64,000 bases of DNA, taken from Bacteroidales bacterium (GTDB taxonomy: Bacteria; Bacteroidota; Bacteroidia; Bacteroidales; Marinilabiliaceae). Position 1 is the first letter of the stretch. Every line of letters starts with the position of its first letter. The notes below the pieces were generated by a model, which did no database searches, was not told the DNA's origin, and saw only the letters and a list, made by a program, of their open reading frames with translations. Location of the stretch: contig SUWW01000007.1 in the NCBI GenBank assembly GCA_015061285.1, forward strand, positions 1-64,000. Direction: 5' to 3'. The position numbers and the translations under genes are program-made. Of the stretch, positions 1 to 8,224 are shown piece after piece.

Positions 1-78
1 CAACACCCGAAAGTTTGCTGCTTAATTCCTGTGGCTATTTTTTTTGAGAAAATGTTTGGATATAACCTATAATACTGC

Positions 79-178
79 GTTCTCAGTGCGAGAACAACAT
101 TCGCAAGCATCTGTGTTCTCAGTGCGAGAACTACATCCACAAACTTCTGTGTTCGTAGTGCGAATTGTACTGCGAAGT
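79..178. repeat. 36-bp tandem repeat with palindromic core, about 2.8 copies
   Basis: Units begin at 79, 115 and 151, exactly 36 bp apart. Units 1 and 2 start with the imperfect palindrome GTTCTCAGTGCGAGAAC, and the rest of each unit is less conserved. Unit 3 starts GTTCGTAGTGCGAA, where the arms TTCG/CGAA still pair although both differ from the first units. The same core pattern, TTCT-x-AGTG-xx-AGAA, recurs in a 42-bp array at 57190-57340. There are no spacers of independent sequence, so this is not a CRISPR array. The function is unknown; repeated hairpins in RNA or DNA are the simplest reading. Confidence 0.75.
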
Positions 179-226
179 AGTTAATATATACTAAAATAGC
201 CCCTAATCTTTATACACAAAAAACTT

Positions 227-259
227 CTTTGCTTTTCAGTGCTGCAAAATCTATCTTTG
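227..259 (+). promoter_or_regulatory. Promoter of ileS (Bacteroidetes -33/-7 type)
   Basis: CTTTG at 227-231 is followed after 20 bp by TATCTTTG at 252-259. This matches the Bacteroidetes primary sigma consensus TTTG-N(19-22)-TAnnTTTG. Transcription would start near 266, leaving a leader of about 40 bases before the ATG at 305. The site excludes the alternative GTG start at 239. Confidence 0.7.
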
Positions 260-304
260 CCGCGCCTTTTGATGGGCACTTTTTTACCAAAAAACAGATA
301 CTCA

Positions 305-3300
305 ATGGGTAAGCATTTTGCAGAATATAAAGGGTTGAATCTCTCGGAGATCAATCGCGAAGAGCTTGAAAAATGGACTGCTTCGCGTAAATATGGCGAA
401 GGCCTCAAAGAGCGTGAAGGCGCACCTGAATTTGTATTTTTCGATGGCCCTCCCTCGGCTAATGGTATGCCTGGCATCCATCACGTGATGGCTCGTACCA
501 TAAAAGACTGCATTTGCCGTTATAAGACGCAAAAAGGTTTTCACGTCAGCCGCAAAGCTGGTTGGGATACCCACGGTTTGCCCGTTGAACTGAGTGTAGA
601 AAAGTCGCTTGGCATTACCAAAGAAGATATTGGCAAGAAGATTTCAGTAGACGACTACAACGACGCATGCCGCAAGGACGTGATGAAATATATTGGTGAA
701 TGGACTAAGCTTACTCACCAAATGGGTTATTGGATCGATATGGACGACCCATACATAACCTACGACAACCGATATATAGAATCTTTGTGGTGGCTTTTGA
801 AGCAGATGTACACCAAAGGCTACCTATATAAAGGTTACACCATTCAGCCATATTCGCCAGCTGCTGGTACTGGCCTTTCGAGCCATGAGCTCAATCAGCC
901 TGGTTGCTATCGCGATGTGAAAGACACCACAGTGACAGCAATTTTTGATGTTGATGCCAACAGAGCCGAAGTGAAGAAGCTCGACCCTAAAGGCGAACTT
1001 GCGCAATGGGGTAAACTCGCGTTCATCGCGTGGACCACAACACCTTGGACCTTGCCGTCGAACACTGCGCTCTGCGTTGGTCCGAATATCGACTACGTGG
1101 CTGTGCAAACCTTCAACCCATACAACGGCGATAAGTTGACCGTAATTATGGCTGAGGCTCGTTTGAAAGCATACTTAGCTGGCGACGAACTCAATTCTAT
1201 TGCCGACATGGAGGCTTTGGATATTGAAAAAGTCGATGGCAAGAAGCTTCCTTACCACATAGTAGCACGCTACAAAGGCACCGATTTGATTGGTATTAAC
1301 TACAAACAACTTATGCCATGGGTGAAACCATGCGAAAAAGTTGACGACCTCGCAGCAGATTATATAAAGAAATATGCAGCCGAGCATTCTGAGAAATGTT
1401 TCGCTTTCGGAAAAGACTCATTCGTAGAAATTAGCGAGAAGGCTTTCCGCGTAATTGGTGGCGACTACGTTACTACAGAAGATGGTACTGGTATCGTACA
1501 TATTGCACCTACCTTCGGTGCCGACGACGCCAAGGTTGCTAAAGCTGCCGAAATACCAGATTTGTATATGATTAACCAATTGGGCGAAACTCGTCCTATG
1601 GTTGATATGACTGGTAAATATTACATAGTTAGCGAGCTAGCCGATTCGTTTGTAGAGAAATGCGTAAACGTTGATGCTTACAGCGCACATGCAGGCGATT
1701 TCGTAAAGAATGCATACGCACCTAAATACAACGAAGGTGGTAAATACAATGCCGAAGCAGCAGCTAAAGACGACGATTTGAATATTGTTATGTCGCTCGA
1801 GATGAAGAAGAGCGGCACGGCATTCAAGATAGAGAAACATGTCCACAACTATCCGCACTGCTGGCGTACGGACAAACCAGTCATCTACTATCCACTCGAT
1901 AGCTGGTTTATTCGTTCTACCGCTTGTCGCGAACGAATGATGGAACTCAACAAGACCATCAATTGGAAACCAGAGTACACAGGTAGCGGACGTTTCGGCA
2001 AATGGCTCGAAAACCTCAACGATTGGAACCTCTCGCGTTCACGTTATTGGGGTACTCCACTCCCAATTTGGCGCAACCGCGACACTCGCGAAGAGATTTG
2101 CATTGGCTCGCTCGAAGAACTCTTTGCCGAAATAGATAAGTCGGTTGCTGCGGGCTTTATGAAGAGCAATCCTTATAAAGACAAAGGTTTCGTGCCTGGC
2201 AATATGGCAAAAGAGAACTACGAAAAGATAGATCTTCACCGTCCGTACGTAGATGATATTATCCTCGTTTCGCCATCGGGCAAACCAATGAAGCGCGAAA
2301 CCGACCTTATCGACGTTTGGTTCGATTCGGGAGCTATGCCATTTGCGCAATATCACTATCCATTCGAACACAAGAACGATCTGCCTTTCCCAGCTGACTT
2401 CATTGCAGAAGGCGTCGACCAGACACGCGGTTGGTTCTACACTTTGCACGCCATAGCTACAATGTGTTTCGATAGCGTAGCATTCAAAAACGTTATCTCT
2501 AACGGCCTTGTGCTCGATAAGAATGGCAACAAGATGTCGAAGCGACTTGGCAATGCCATTAATCCATTCGAAGTTATGGATAAGTATGGTGCCGATGCCG
2601 TACGTTGGTATATGATAACCAACTCGCAGCCATGGGATAACCTCAAGTTTGACGTAGATGGCGTCGACGAAGTAAAACGCAAATTCTTCGGAACACTCTA
2701 TAATACATATTCATTCTTCGCACTTTATGCCAATATCGATGGCTTCACTGGTAAAGAAGCGCAAATAGAGTTGAATAAGCGCCCCGAGATAGACCGTTGG
2801 ATAATCTCGCTCCTCAATACACTTGTTGCAGAAGTTACCGATGCATTCGAGGCTTACGAGCCAACGCGCGCAGGACGTGCAATTCAAGATTTTGTTATGG
2901 AGAACTTGTCTAACTGGTATGTGCGCCTCAATCGTAAGCGTTTCTGGGGCGGCGAGATGGACGAAGACAAGTTGGCAGCATATCAAACATTATATGAATG
3001 CCTTGTGAAGGTGGCAGAGCTTTCTGCTCCTATCGCGCCATTCTTCACTAGCCGTCTATATCGCGATTTGACAGGTGCTGATGTGCATGCTTCTATCATG
3101 CCAGAAAGCAATGCAGCGCTCATCGATAAAGATCTCGAGCAGCGTATGTATTATGCGCAGGCAATTTCTTCGATGATATTGGCACTCCGTCGCAAAGTAT
3201 CTATAAAGGTTCGTCAGCCACTACAAAAGGTGATGATACCTATACTCGATACACAGTTCAAACAACAGCTTGAATCGGTTAAGAATCTCATACTTACGGA

Positions 3301-3877
3301 AGTAAACGTAAAAGAGATGCAACTTCTCACCGATACAGAAGGCGTATTGGTGAAGAAGATAAAGCCGAACTTCAAGACGCTTGGTCCTAAGTATAGCAAG
3401 TTGATGAAGCAAATAGCTGCAGCAGTGTCGCAAATGTCGCAGCACGACATAGCACAATTCGAGCGTGATGGTGCTTTTGTCTTGAATATTGCGGGAGAAA
3501 CGATTAACTTAGAACCTGAAGACGCAGAGATAACCTCAGAAGATATTCCAGGTTGGCTTGTTGCTACCGAAGGCAAACTCACAGTGGCACTCGACATAGA
3601 AATATCGGAAGAACTTCGCGAAGAGGGTATCGCGCGTGAGTTGATTAACAGAATACAAAACTTACGTAAAGACTCAGGATTTGAAGTAACAGATAAAATA
3701 AAGATACAAATCAAGAAGGTTGAGGCTATCAATAAGGCCATAGAGCATCATGCAGCATACATAGGACAGCAAACCCTTGCTACAGACGTTACTTTGGTGG
3801 ACGACCTCGATGCCAATACTGCATTAGAAGTCGAGATTGATGAGCAGACAAAGACCTTCGTCCAAATTTCCAAATAA
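305..3877 (+). CDS. ileS: Isoleucyl-tRNA synthetase
   Basis: This 1190-residue cytoplasmic class I enzyme charges tRNA-Ile with isoleucine. The HIGH-type signature appears as PPSANGMPGIHH at residues 49-60 and the KMSKS loop as KMSKR near residue 743. Between them lies the long insertion expected of the CP1 editing domain, and the C-terminal third fits the anticodon-binding region. The length matches the long Bacteroidetes form. An in-frame GTG at 239 would add 22 residues, but it lies upstream of the -7 promoter box; the ATG at 305, giving MGKHFAEYKG, is preferred and resembles family N-termini. The next gene follows after 69 bp on the same strand and may be cotranscribed. No frameshift or missing motif was seen. 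Confidence 0.97.
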   Translation: MGKHFAEYKGLNLSEINREELEKWTASRKYGEGLKEREGAPEFVFFDGPPSANGMPGIHHVMARTIKDCICRYKTQKGFHVSRKAGWDTHGLPVELSVEKSLGITKEDIGKKISVDDYNDACRKDVMKYIGEWTKLTHQMGYWIDMDDPYITYDNRYIESLWWLLKQMYTKGYLYKGYTIQPYSPAAGTGLSSHELNQPGCYRDVKDTTVTAIFDVDANRAEVKKLDPKGELAQWGKLAFIAWTTTPWTLPSNTALCVGPNIDYVAVQTFNPYNGDKLTVIMAEARLKAYLAGDELNSIADMEALDIEKVDGKKLPYHIVARYKGTDLIGINYKQLMPWVKPCEKVDDLAADYIKKYAAEHSEKCFAFGKDSFVEISEKAFRVIGGDYVTTEDGTGIVHIAPTFGADDAKVAKAAEIPDLYMINQLGETRPMVDMTGKYYIVSELADSFVEKCVNVDAYSAHAGDFVKNAYAPKYNEGGKYNAEAAAKDDDLNIVMSLEMKKSGTAFKIEKHVHNYPHCWRTDKPVIYYPLDSWFIRSTACRERMMELNKTINWKPEYTGSGRFGKWLENLNDWNLSRSRYWGTPLPIWRNRDTREEICIGSLEELFAEIDKSVAAGFMKSNPYKDKGFVPGNMAKENYEKIDLHRPYVDDIILVSPSGKPMKRETDLIDVWFDSGAMPFAQYHYPFEHKNDLPFPADFIAEGVDQTRGWFYTLHAIATMCFDSVAFKNVISNGLVLDKNGNKMSKRLGNAINPFEVMDKYGADAVRWYMITNSQPWDNLKFDVDGVDEVKRKFFGTLYNTYSFFALYANIDGFTGKEAQIELNKRPEIDRWIISLLNTLVAEVTDAFEAYEPTRAGRAIQDFVMENLSNWYVRLNRKRFWGGEMDEDKLAAYQTLYECLVKVAELSAPIAPFFTSRLYRDLTGADVHASIMPESNAALIDKDLEQRMYYAQAISSMILALRRKVSIKVRQPLQKVMIPILDTQFKQQLESVKNLILTEVNVKEMQLLTDTEGVLVKKIKPNFKTLGPKYSKLMKQIAAAVSQMSQHDIAQFERDGAFVLNIAGETINLEPEDAEITSEDIPGWLVATEGKLTVALDIEISEELREEGIARELINRIQNLRKDSGFEVTDKIKIQIKKVEAINKAIEHHAAYIGQQTLATDVTLVDDLDANTALEVEIDEQTKTFVQISK

Positions 3878-3946
3878 CCCATCAGCCATAGGAACAAAAA
3901 TCTGCAAATGACGAAAGTGACTTAAGCTGAGTAAATCCCTACTGAT

Positions 3947-4324
3947 ATGGCAGAAAAAACACGCTATTCAGACGAAGAACTCCAGGAGTTCAAGACACTG
4001 ATTCTCGAGAAGCTCGAGAAGGCAAAGAGAGATTATGAGACATTTAAGAATGCCATTACGCATGGTGACGAAAACGACACGCAGGACACCTCGCCTACGT
4101 TCCACGTGCTCGAAGAAGGAGCAACGGTGCTTTCGAAAGAGGAGGCAGGTCGTTTGGCGCAACGTCAGCAGAAGTTTATAAACAATCTGCAAGCGGCACT
4201 CGTAAGAATCGAGAATAAGACTTATGGAATCTGCCGCGAAACAGGTAAGTTGATACCCAAAGAGCGCCTAATGGCTGTGCCTCATGCAACGCTTAGCATA
4301 GAGGCTAAGGAGAAACAGAATTAA
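3947..4324 (+). CDS. DksA/TraR-family protein lacking the zinc-finger cysteines
   Basis: This 125-residue protein has the layout of the DksA/TraR family: an N-terminal coiled coil (about residues 8-90, rich in Lys and Glu) and a C-terminal globular part. Family members bind the RNA polymerase secondary channel and tune transcription. The usual four-Cys zinc site is absent: only C96, in YGICRETGKLIPKERL, remains, while the surrounding family pattern (Y-G-x-C plus the I-P-x-E-R-L turn) is kept. I recall cysteine-poor forms as common in Bacteroidetes, so the loss is probably lineage-typical. In these bacteria the gene often lies between ileS and lspA, as here. A strong terminator follows at 4342. 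Confidence 0.88.
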   Translation: MAEKTRYSDEELQEFKTLILEKLEKAKRDYETFKNAITHGDENDTQDTSPTFHVLEEGATVLSKEEAGRLAQRQQKFINNLQAALVRIENKTYGICRETGKLIPKERLMAVPHATLSIEAKEKQN

Positions 4325-4341
4325 TAATATTAATATCACAT

Positions 4342-4382
4342 ACAACCGATTAATCCAAAACACGGATTAGTCGGTTGTTTTA
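4342..4382 (+). terminator. Rho-independent terminator after the DksA-like gene
   Basis: ACAACCGATTAATCC pairs with GGATTAGTCGGTTGT across a short A-rich loop, with one G-T pair, and is followed by TTTT. It lies 18 bp after the stop codon and separates the ileS-dksA unit from lspA. Confidence 0.85.
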
Positions 4383-4410
4383 GCTAAAAATATCTACACG
4401 AAGTTCAAAA

Positions 4411-5055
4411 ATGAAAAAGAACGCCATCATTGCAAGCTCAGTAATATTTATTGTTTTATTGTTGGACCAAATAGTTAAGTTTTGGGTTAAGACACATATG
4501 ATGCTTGGAGAAGAATTCTGCGTATTGGGCGAGTGGTTTCGCATACATTTCGTAGAAAACAATGGTATGGCATTCGGCATGGAACTTTCGGGCAATATAG
4601 GCAAAATACTACTATCGGGATTTCGCATAATTGCAGTTGTGGTTATAGGTTGGTTTCTTGTTGGGTTGTGTAAAAAAAGTACCGACAAACTACTGATTAC
4701 TTGCATAGCTTTGGTGTGGGCAGGTGCAGTGGGAAATATAATCGACTCTGTGTTCTACGGCGTGATTTTTGATTCGAGTTGGGGGCAAATAGCACAATTG
4801 TTGCCAGAGAATGGCGGATATAGCACATGGCTTCATGGGCGCGTGGTGGATATGTTCTATTTTCCGCTCATTGATGGTCGCTTCCCGGAATGGATGCCTA
4901 TTTGGGGCGGAGAAGAATTCATATTTTTCCGACCTGTTTTCAATTGTGCCGATGCTGCAATTTCTGTTGGTATTGTTTTGTTGCTTATCTTTCGTCACGA
5001 AGAACTCAGCAAAAGCATATCTGCAGAAAAGAGTAGAGAAAAGAGTTTAGAGTAA
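4411..5055 (+). CDS. lspA: Lipoprotein signal peptidase (signal peptidase II)
   Basis: This inner-membrane aspartic protease cleaves the signal peptide of prolipoproteins after lipidation. The 214-residue sequence has four hydrophobic segments (about 6-24, 65-87, 95-117 and 178-195). The family motifs are present: VENNGMAFG near 48-56, GNIID at 108-112, and the two catalytic aspartates D147 (in GRVVDMFYFP) and D181 (in FNCADAAIS). It is longer than the 160-170 residues of enterobacterial LspA because of an insertion before D147, as is usual in Bacteroidetes. The last codons run into a GAGTAGAG-type purine repeat that recurs in intergenic DNA elsewhere in the window, so the charged C-terminal tail may be repeat-derived. 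Confidence 0.95.
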   Translation: MKKNAIIASSVIFIVLLLDQIVKFWVKTHMMLGEEFCVLGEWFRIHFVENNGMAFGMELSGNIGKILLSGFRIIAVVVIGWFLVGLCKKSTDKLLITCIALVWAGAVGNIIDSVFYGVIFDSSWGQIAQLLPENGGYSTWLHGRVVDMFYFPLIDGRFPEWMPIWGGEEFIFFRPVFNCADAAISVGIVLLLIFRHEELSKSISAEKSREKSLE

Positions 5056-5083
5056 GCAATATGATTAAATCAAAAGGCTGATA

Positions 5084-6475
5084 ATGAAAATAATACGCAC
5101 ATTAATAATTATATTCATACTTACGTATGCAACTACTAACAGCCTCGCTCAAGATGGCGAATTAGCTCCGTCGTTTACTCTAAATGATTACACCGAACTT
5201 GCGCAAACTATCACCAAAGGCGCAAAATCACCATACGATAAATGTAAAGCTATATACGTATGGCTTACTGAAAATATTACCTACGACCCCAATTGTATAG
5301 GCAACACCGCTGACCTTTGCTACAACATGAAGCGAGGTACAAGCAATGGCTTTAGTGATTTCTTTTATCATCTTGCCAACATAGTTGGCGTTCCTTCGAG
5401 CATAGTAACAGGCAACTATAAGGATTTCAAAGGCATGGCAAAGCACGTCCATGTATGGATAGCTGCCGATGTTGGGCGCAAAAATCCTATACTTATCGAT
5501 GCTGCTCTTGGCTCAGGTTTCTTCAAAAACAAAACTTTTGTGCGTTCGGCTACCATGCAGTGGTTCGATGTCGATCCGTATAAAATGATATTTACACACA
5601 TGCCTCATTCGCTTCGTTTTCAGCTCGTTGGCGATCAGGTGCTCTATTCGCAGTTTGAAGCACTTACGGCTTTTGAACCTGGTATGTTTTCGAATGGAGC
5701 TAAAGCTTCCGATGTGTTAAGCAAGAGTTTGAATGGCACATTTGAAGTTCCTAATATCTATAGTGGATATGACAATTTTCTACGTCTTCGCGAGTTTCCT
5801 CTGACTAAGAAACTTCACATTGGTACTACATATACATTTGAACTCGAAAAACTCGCTGATAACGAGATATACATCGTAAATAATGTGATAGACCCATCTA
5901 AGAAGTGGACTTGTGATGGAAAGGTATGCCGTATGTCGTTCATGCCAACACGAGCAGGAAAGCTTACGCTTTGCGTGAAAACTAATGGTAAATATGCCGT
6001 TGTTTTGGCCTATGAAGTGCCCACAGCGTCGCAACAAGAGCTAACCAAGGCAGCTAATACAGATCCATATTCATTGCCCGAAGTTCAGAGTCGTGTGAAT
6101 GTTAATAGAGCTCTGCTCGAAAAGCATGGTGTAGATGGCAAAAAGCTTGTGGCGCTGATAAATAGCGGTGTCGTCGGCGATACACTGCCGATAATCAACC
6201 CAGCAGATGGGCTCGACTTTACCATTGTTGATGTGCCAATGACGTATCATTTGAAACCCAACAAGTCGTATAGATTCTGCATCAAGCCAATGGCGGGAGC
6301 GCAATATGCGGTTGTGGCAAATGGTAGAATATGGTTCAAAGATTGGCAAACCAACTCCGATGGCTCCATTTGGCTAAATGCTACCACACCGCCATCGGGA
6401 GCAAGCATGTCGCTATTTATAAAACCTGCTGGAGCAAAGAGCTTTATGTCGTGTATGTCGTATACGCTAAAGTGA
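5084..6475 (+). CDS. Secreted transglutaminase-fold protein with Cys-to-Ser active site
   Basis: This 463-residue protein has a Sec signal peptide (about 1-22, ending SLAQ). Residues 33-145 resemble the transglutaminase-like cysteine-protease fold: a helix with YDKCKAIYVWLTENI, then GTSNGFSDFF, then HVHVWIAA and PILIDAALG. In family members the nucleophile is Cys in a G-x-C-x-x-[FY]-[AS] pattern; here that position is S87. The His (H121 or H123) and Asp (D139) of the triad remain. The rest (about 200-463) is predicted beta-rich and not recognised. The protein may be a non-catalytic binder or a serine variant. It sits 28 bp after lspA and 15 bp before rfbC on the same strand. The fold assignment is good; the function is unknown. 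Confidence 0.8.
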   Translation: MKIIRTLIIIFILTYATTNSLAQDGELAPSFTLNDYTELAQTITKGAKSPYDKCKAIYVWLTENITYDPNCIGNTADLCYNMKRGTSNGFSDFFYHLANIVGVPSSIVTGNYKDFKGMAKHVHVWIAADVGRKNPILIDAALGSGFFKNKTFVRSATMQWFDVDPYKMIFTHMPHSLRFQLVGDQVLYSQFEALTAFEPGMFSNGAKASDVLSKSLNGTFEVPNIYSGYDNFLRLREFPLTKKLHIGTTYTFELEKLADNEIYIVNNVIDPSKKWTCDGKVCRMSFMPTRAGKLTLCVKTNGKYAVVLAYEVPTASQQELTKAANTDPYSLPEVQSRVNVNRALLEKHGVDGKKLVALINSGVVGDTLPIINPADGLDFTIVDVPMTYHLKPNKSYRFCIKPMAGAQYAVVANGRIWFKDWQTNSDGSIWLNATTPPSGASMSLFIKPAGAKSFMSCMSYTLK

Positions 6476-6490
6476 TAATTAATATACTAA

Positions 6491-7063
6491 ATGATAAATG
6501 TAATAGATACCACCATCGAAGGTGTAAAAATCATAGAACCACGCATCTTTGGTGATGCGCGTGGATATTTTTTTGAATCGTTTTCGCAACGAGAATTTGA
6601 AGAAAAAGTTTGTCGTACCACATTTGTGCAAGACAATGAAAGCAAGTCGATAGCTGGCGTAGTGCGTGGATTGCATTTTCAAAAACCACCATTCACGCAG
6701 AGCAAACTTGTGCGTGTGGTGCGTGGGGCAGTGCTCGATGTGGCTGTGGATATTCGTAAGGGTTCGCCTACATACGGGCAGCATGTTGCTGTTGAACTCA
6801 CTGAAGATAATCATCGCCAATTCTTCGTACCTCGTGGCTTTGCGCATGGCTTTGCTGTGTTGAGTGATGAGGCTATTTTTCAATATAAATGCGATAACTA
6901 CTATGCTCCACAAAGCGAAGGAGCAATAGCATGGAACGACCCGGCGCTCGGTATAGATTGGCGTGTGCCAACAGAAAACAGAATCCTATCCGAAAAAGAT
7001 ATGCATCATCCGCTATTGGCCGACCTCGATTCGCCTTTCGACATTAACGTAAGTTTGTATTGA
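6491..7063 (+). CDS. rfbC: dTDP-4-dehydrorhamnose 3,5-epimerase
   Basis: This 190-residue cupin enzyme is the third step of dTDP-L-rhamnose synthesis, epimerising C3 and C5 of the 4-keto-6-deoxy sugar nucleotide. Visible motifs are the N-terminal E-P-R-I-F-G-D-x-R-G block (16-25), GVVRGLHFQKPP around the catalytic His H62, and FVPRGFAHGFAVLSD in the second half. The length is normal. It is followed by rfbD after 19 bp and, after a small gene, by rfbB, so the three form a precursor cluster. The first-step gene rfbA is not in the window. Confidence 0.95.
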   Translation: MINVIDTTIEGVKIIEPRIFGDARGYFFESFSQREFEEKVCRTTFVQDNESKSIAGVVRGLHFQKPPFTQSKLVRVVRGAVLDVAVDIRKGSPTYGQHVAVELTEDNHRQFFVPRGFAHGFAVLSDEAIFQYKCDNYYAPQSEGAIAWNDPALGIDWRVPTENRILSEKDMHHPLLADLDSPFDINVSLY

Positions 7064-7082
7064 TATTACACGCGATAAGAGA

Positions 7083-7955
7083 ATGAATATATTAGTTACT
7101 GGAGCCAACGGACAACTCGGTAATGAGATGCGCATCGTAGCAGCAAACTCTACCGACAAATACATATTTACCGACGTAGCAGAACTCGACATTACTAATC
7201 TCGACGCCATAAGAAAAATGGTTGCCGACGAAAAGGTTGGTGCTATTATCAACTGTGCAGCCTATACCAATGTCGATAAAGCCGAAGACGATGAGGCTTT
7301 TTGTAAGAAACTAAACGCCGATGCTGTAAATAATTTGGCTGTTGCAATGAAAGAGGTCGATGGCTTGCTTGTGCACGTCTCAACCGATTATGTGTTTGGC
7401 GGCGACCCTTATAACACTCCATGCAAAGAGGATCAGAAGGGTACGCCTACGGGTGTTTATGGACGAACGAAACTATTAGGCGAACAAAATATTTTAGCAT
7501 CTGGTTGTAAGTATATAATTATACGTACAGCGTGGCTCTATAGCGAGTTTGGCAAAAACTTCGTTAAGACGATGCTCAACCTAACAGCAACTAAGCCGGA
7601 GCTAAAAGTCGTGTTCGATCAAGTTGGCACTCCAACTTACGCCCTCGACCTTGCAAAAGCTATTTTCGATATTGTAGAGAATCGTAAATATGAAGGCAAG
7701 AGTGGTATTTACCATTATAGCAACGAAGGCGTATGCTCGTGGTTCGATTTTACTAAAATGATAGCCGAAATAGCAGGCAACACCTCGTGTGATGTTCAGC
7801 CATGCCACTCTTCGGAATTCCCAAGCAAAGTGGTACGCCCCAGCTATTCGGTGCTCGATAAGACAAAGATTAAGCAGACTTTTGGCGTAAAGGTTCCATA
7901 TTGGACCGATTCACTGCGTGTGTGCATGAAGAATATTATGTCAGATACTTTGTAA
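7083..7955 (+). CDS. rfbD: dTDP-4-dehydrorhamnose reductase
   Basis: This 290-residue short-chain dehydrogenase/reductase catalyses the last step, reducing dTDP-4-keto-L-rhamnose to dTDP-L-rhamnose with NAD(P)H. The N-terminal nucleotide-binding loop is TGANGQLG (6-13), followed by INCAAYTNVDKAEDD (56-70), STDYVFGG (100-107) and the Y126-x3-K130 catalytic pair in GVYGRTKLLGE. It is probably cotranscribed with rfbC. The length is normal and no anomaly was seen. Confidence 0.95.
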   Translation: MNILVTGANGQLGNEMRIVAANSTDKYIFTDVAELDITNLDAIRKMVADEKVGAIINCAAYTNVDKAEDDEAFCKKLNADAVNNLAVAMKEVDGLLVHVSTDYVFGGDPYNTPCKEDQKGTPTGVYGRTKLLGEQNILASGCKYIIIRTAWLYSEFGKNFVKTMLNLTATKPELKVVFDQVGTPTYALDLAKAIFDIVENRKYEGKSGIYHYSNEGVCSWFDFTKMIAEIAGNTSCDVQPCHSSEFPSKVVRPSYSVLDKTKIKQTFGVKVPYWTDSLRVCMKNIMSDTL

Positions 7956-7969
7956 AAGGTGTGAAGTTT

Positions 7970-8200
7970 ATGATAAGAAGACTTTTAGTAGCAGCAATCA
8001 AATTATTATTTGGTGTATGCATACTGATATACACAGCGTTTATCTTGAATAAACTTTTCGGTTTAGATGAGAATTTTCCTGCCATAAACAATTTCTTAGC
8101 GGCAATAGCTGATATTCCGATTCCGGGTGTGGGAACTGTTGGCGGAGTTGTTATACTCGTAGTTGGAGGTCTTACATTATCTGGCGCATTTGATGAGTAG
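7970..8200 (+). CDS. Small membrane protein in the rhamnose cluster
   Basis: This 76-residue protein has two hydrophobic stretches (about 5-25 and 50-70) separated by a short polar segment with LDENFPAINNF and IPIPGVGTVGG. The frame stays open upstream to 7901, but that extension would overlap the end of rfbD by 55 bp, so the ATG at 7970, 14 bp after the rfbD stop, is preferred. It is tightly packed between rfbD and rfbB (24 bp gap). I do not recognise the family. Position suggests a link to envelope polysaccharide assembly, but nothing in the sequence shows that. Confidence 0.7.
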   Translation: MIRRLLVAAIKLLFGVCILIYTAFILNKLFGLDENFPAINNFLAAIADIPIPGVGTVGGVVILVVGGLTLSGAFDE

Positions 8201-8224
8201 TTTATATAAAAATATGTTGCTATT

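Larger units (their letters stand above)
1..304. other. Intergenic region with tandem palindromes and ileS promoter
   Basis: No convincing gene is visible. The first 60 bases are A/T-rich with a run of eight T. Bases 79 to about 178 hold a 36-bp tandem repeat (separate entry), and bases 227-259 hold a Bacteroidetes-type promoter (separate entry). Reading frames that enter this stretch, including a GTG-initiated 5' extension of the next gene at 239, overlap the promoter and are not believed. Confidence 0.7.

Noticed and set aside
79-178. CRISPR array suggested by a 36-bp unit
   Set aside because: The 36-bp unit repeats head to tail with no separate unique spacers, only about 2.8 copies are present, and no cas gene is nearby.
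239-304. GTG-initiated 22-residue extension of IleRS
   Set aside because: It contains the -7 promoter box at 252-259 and does not resemble IleRS N-termini.
2039-2449. 136-codon antisense frame inside ileS (and similar long antisense frames in trmB, glyS, GH51 and sprA)
   Set aside because: They overlap strongly conserved genes, lack their own signals and have biased shadow composition.
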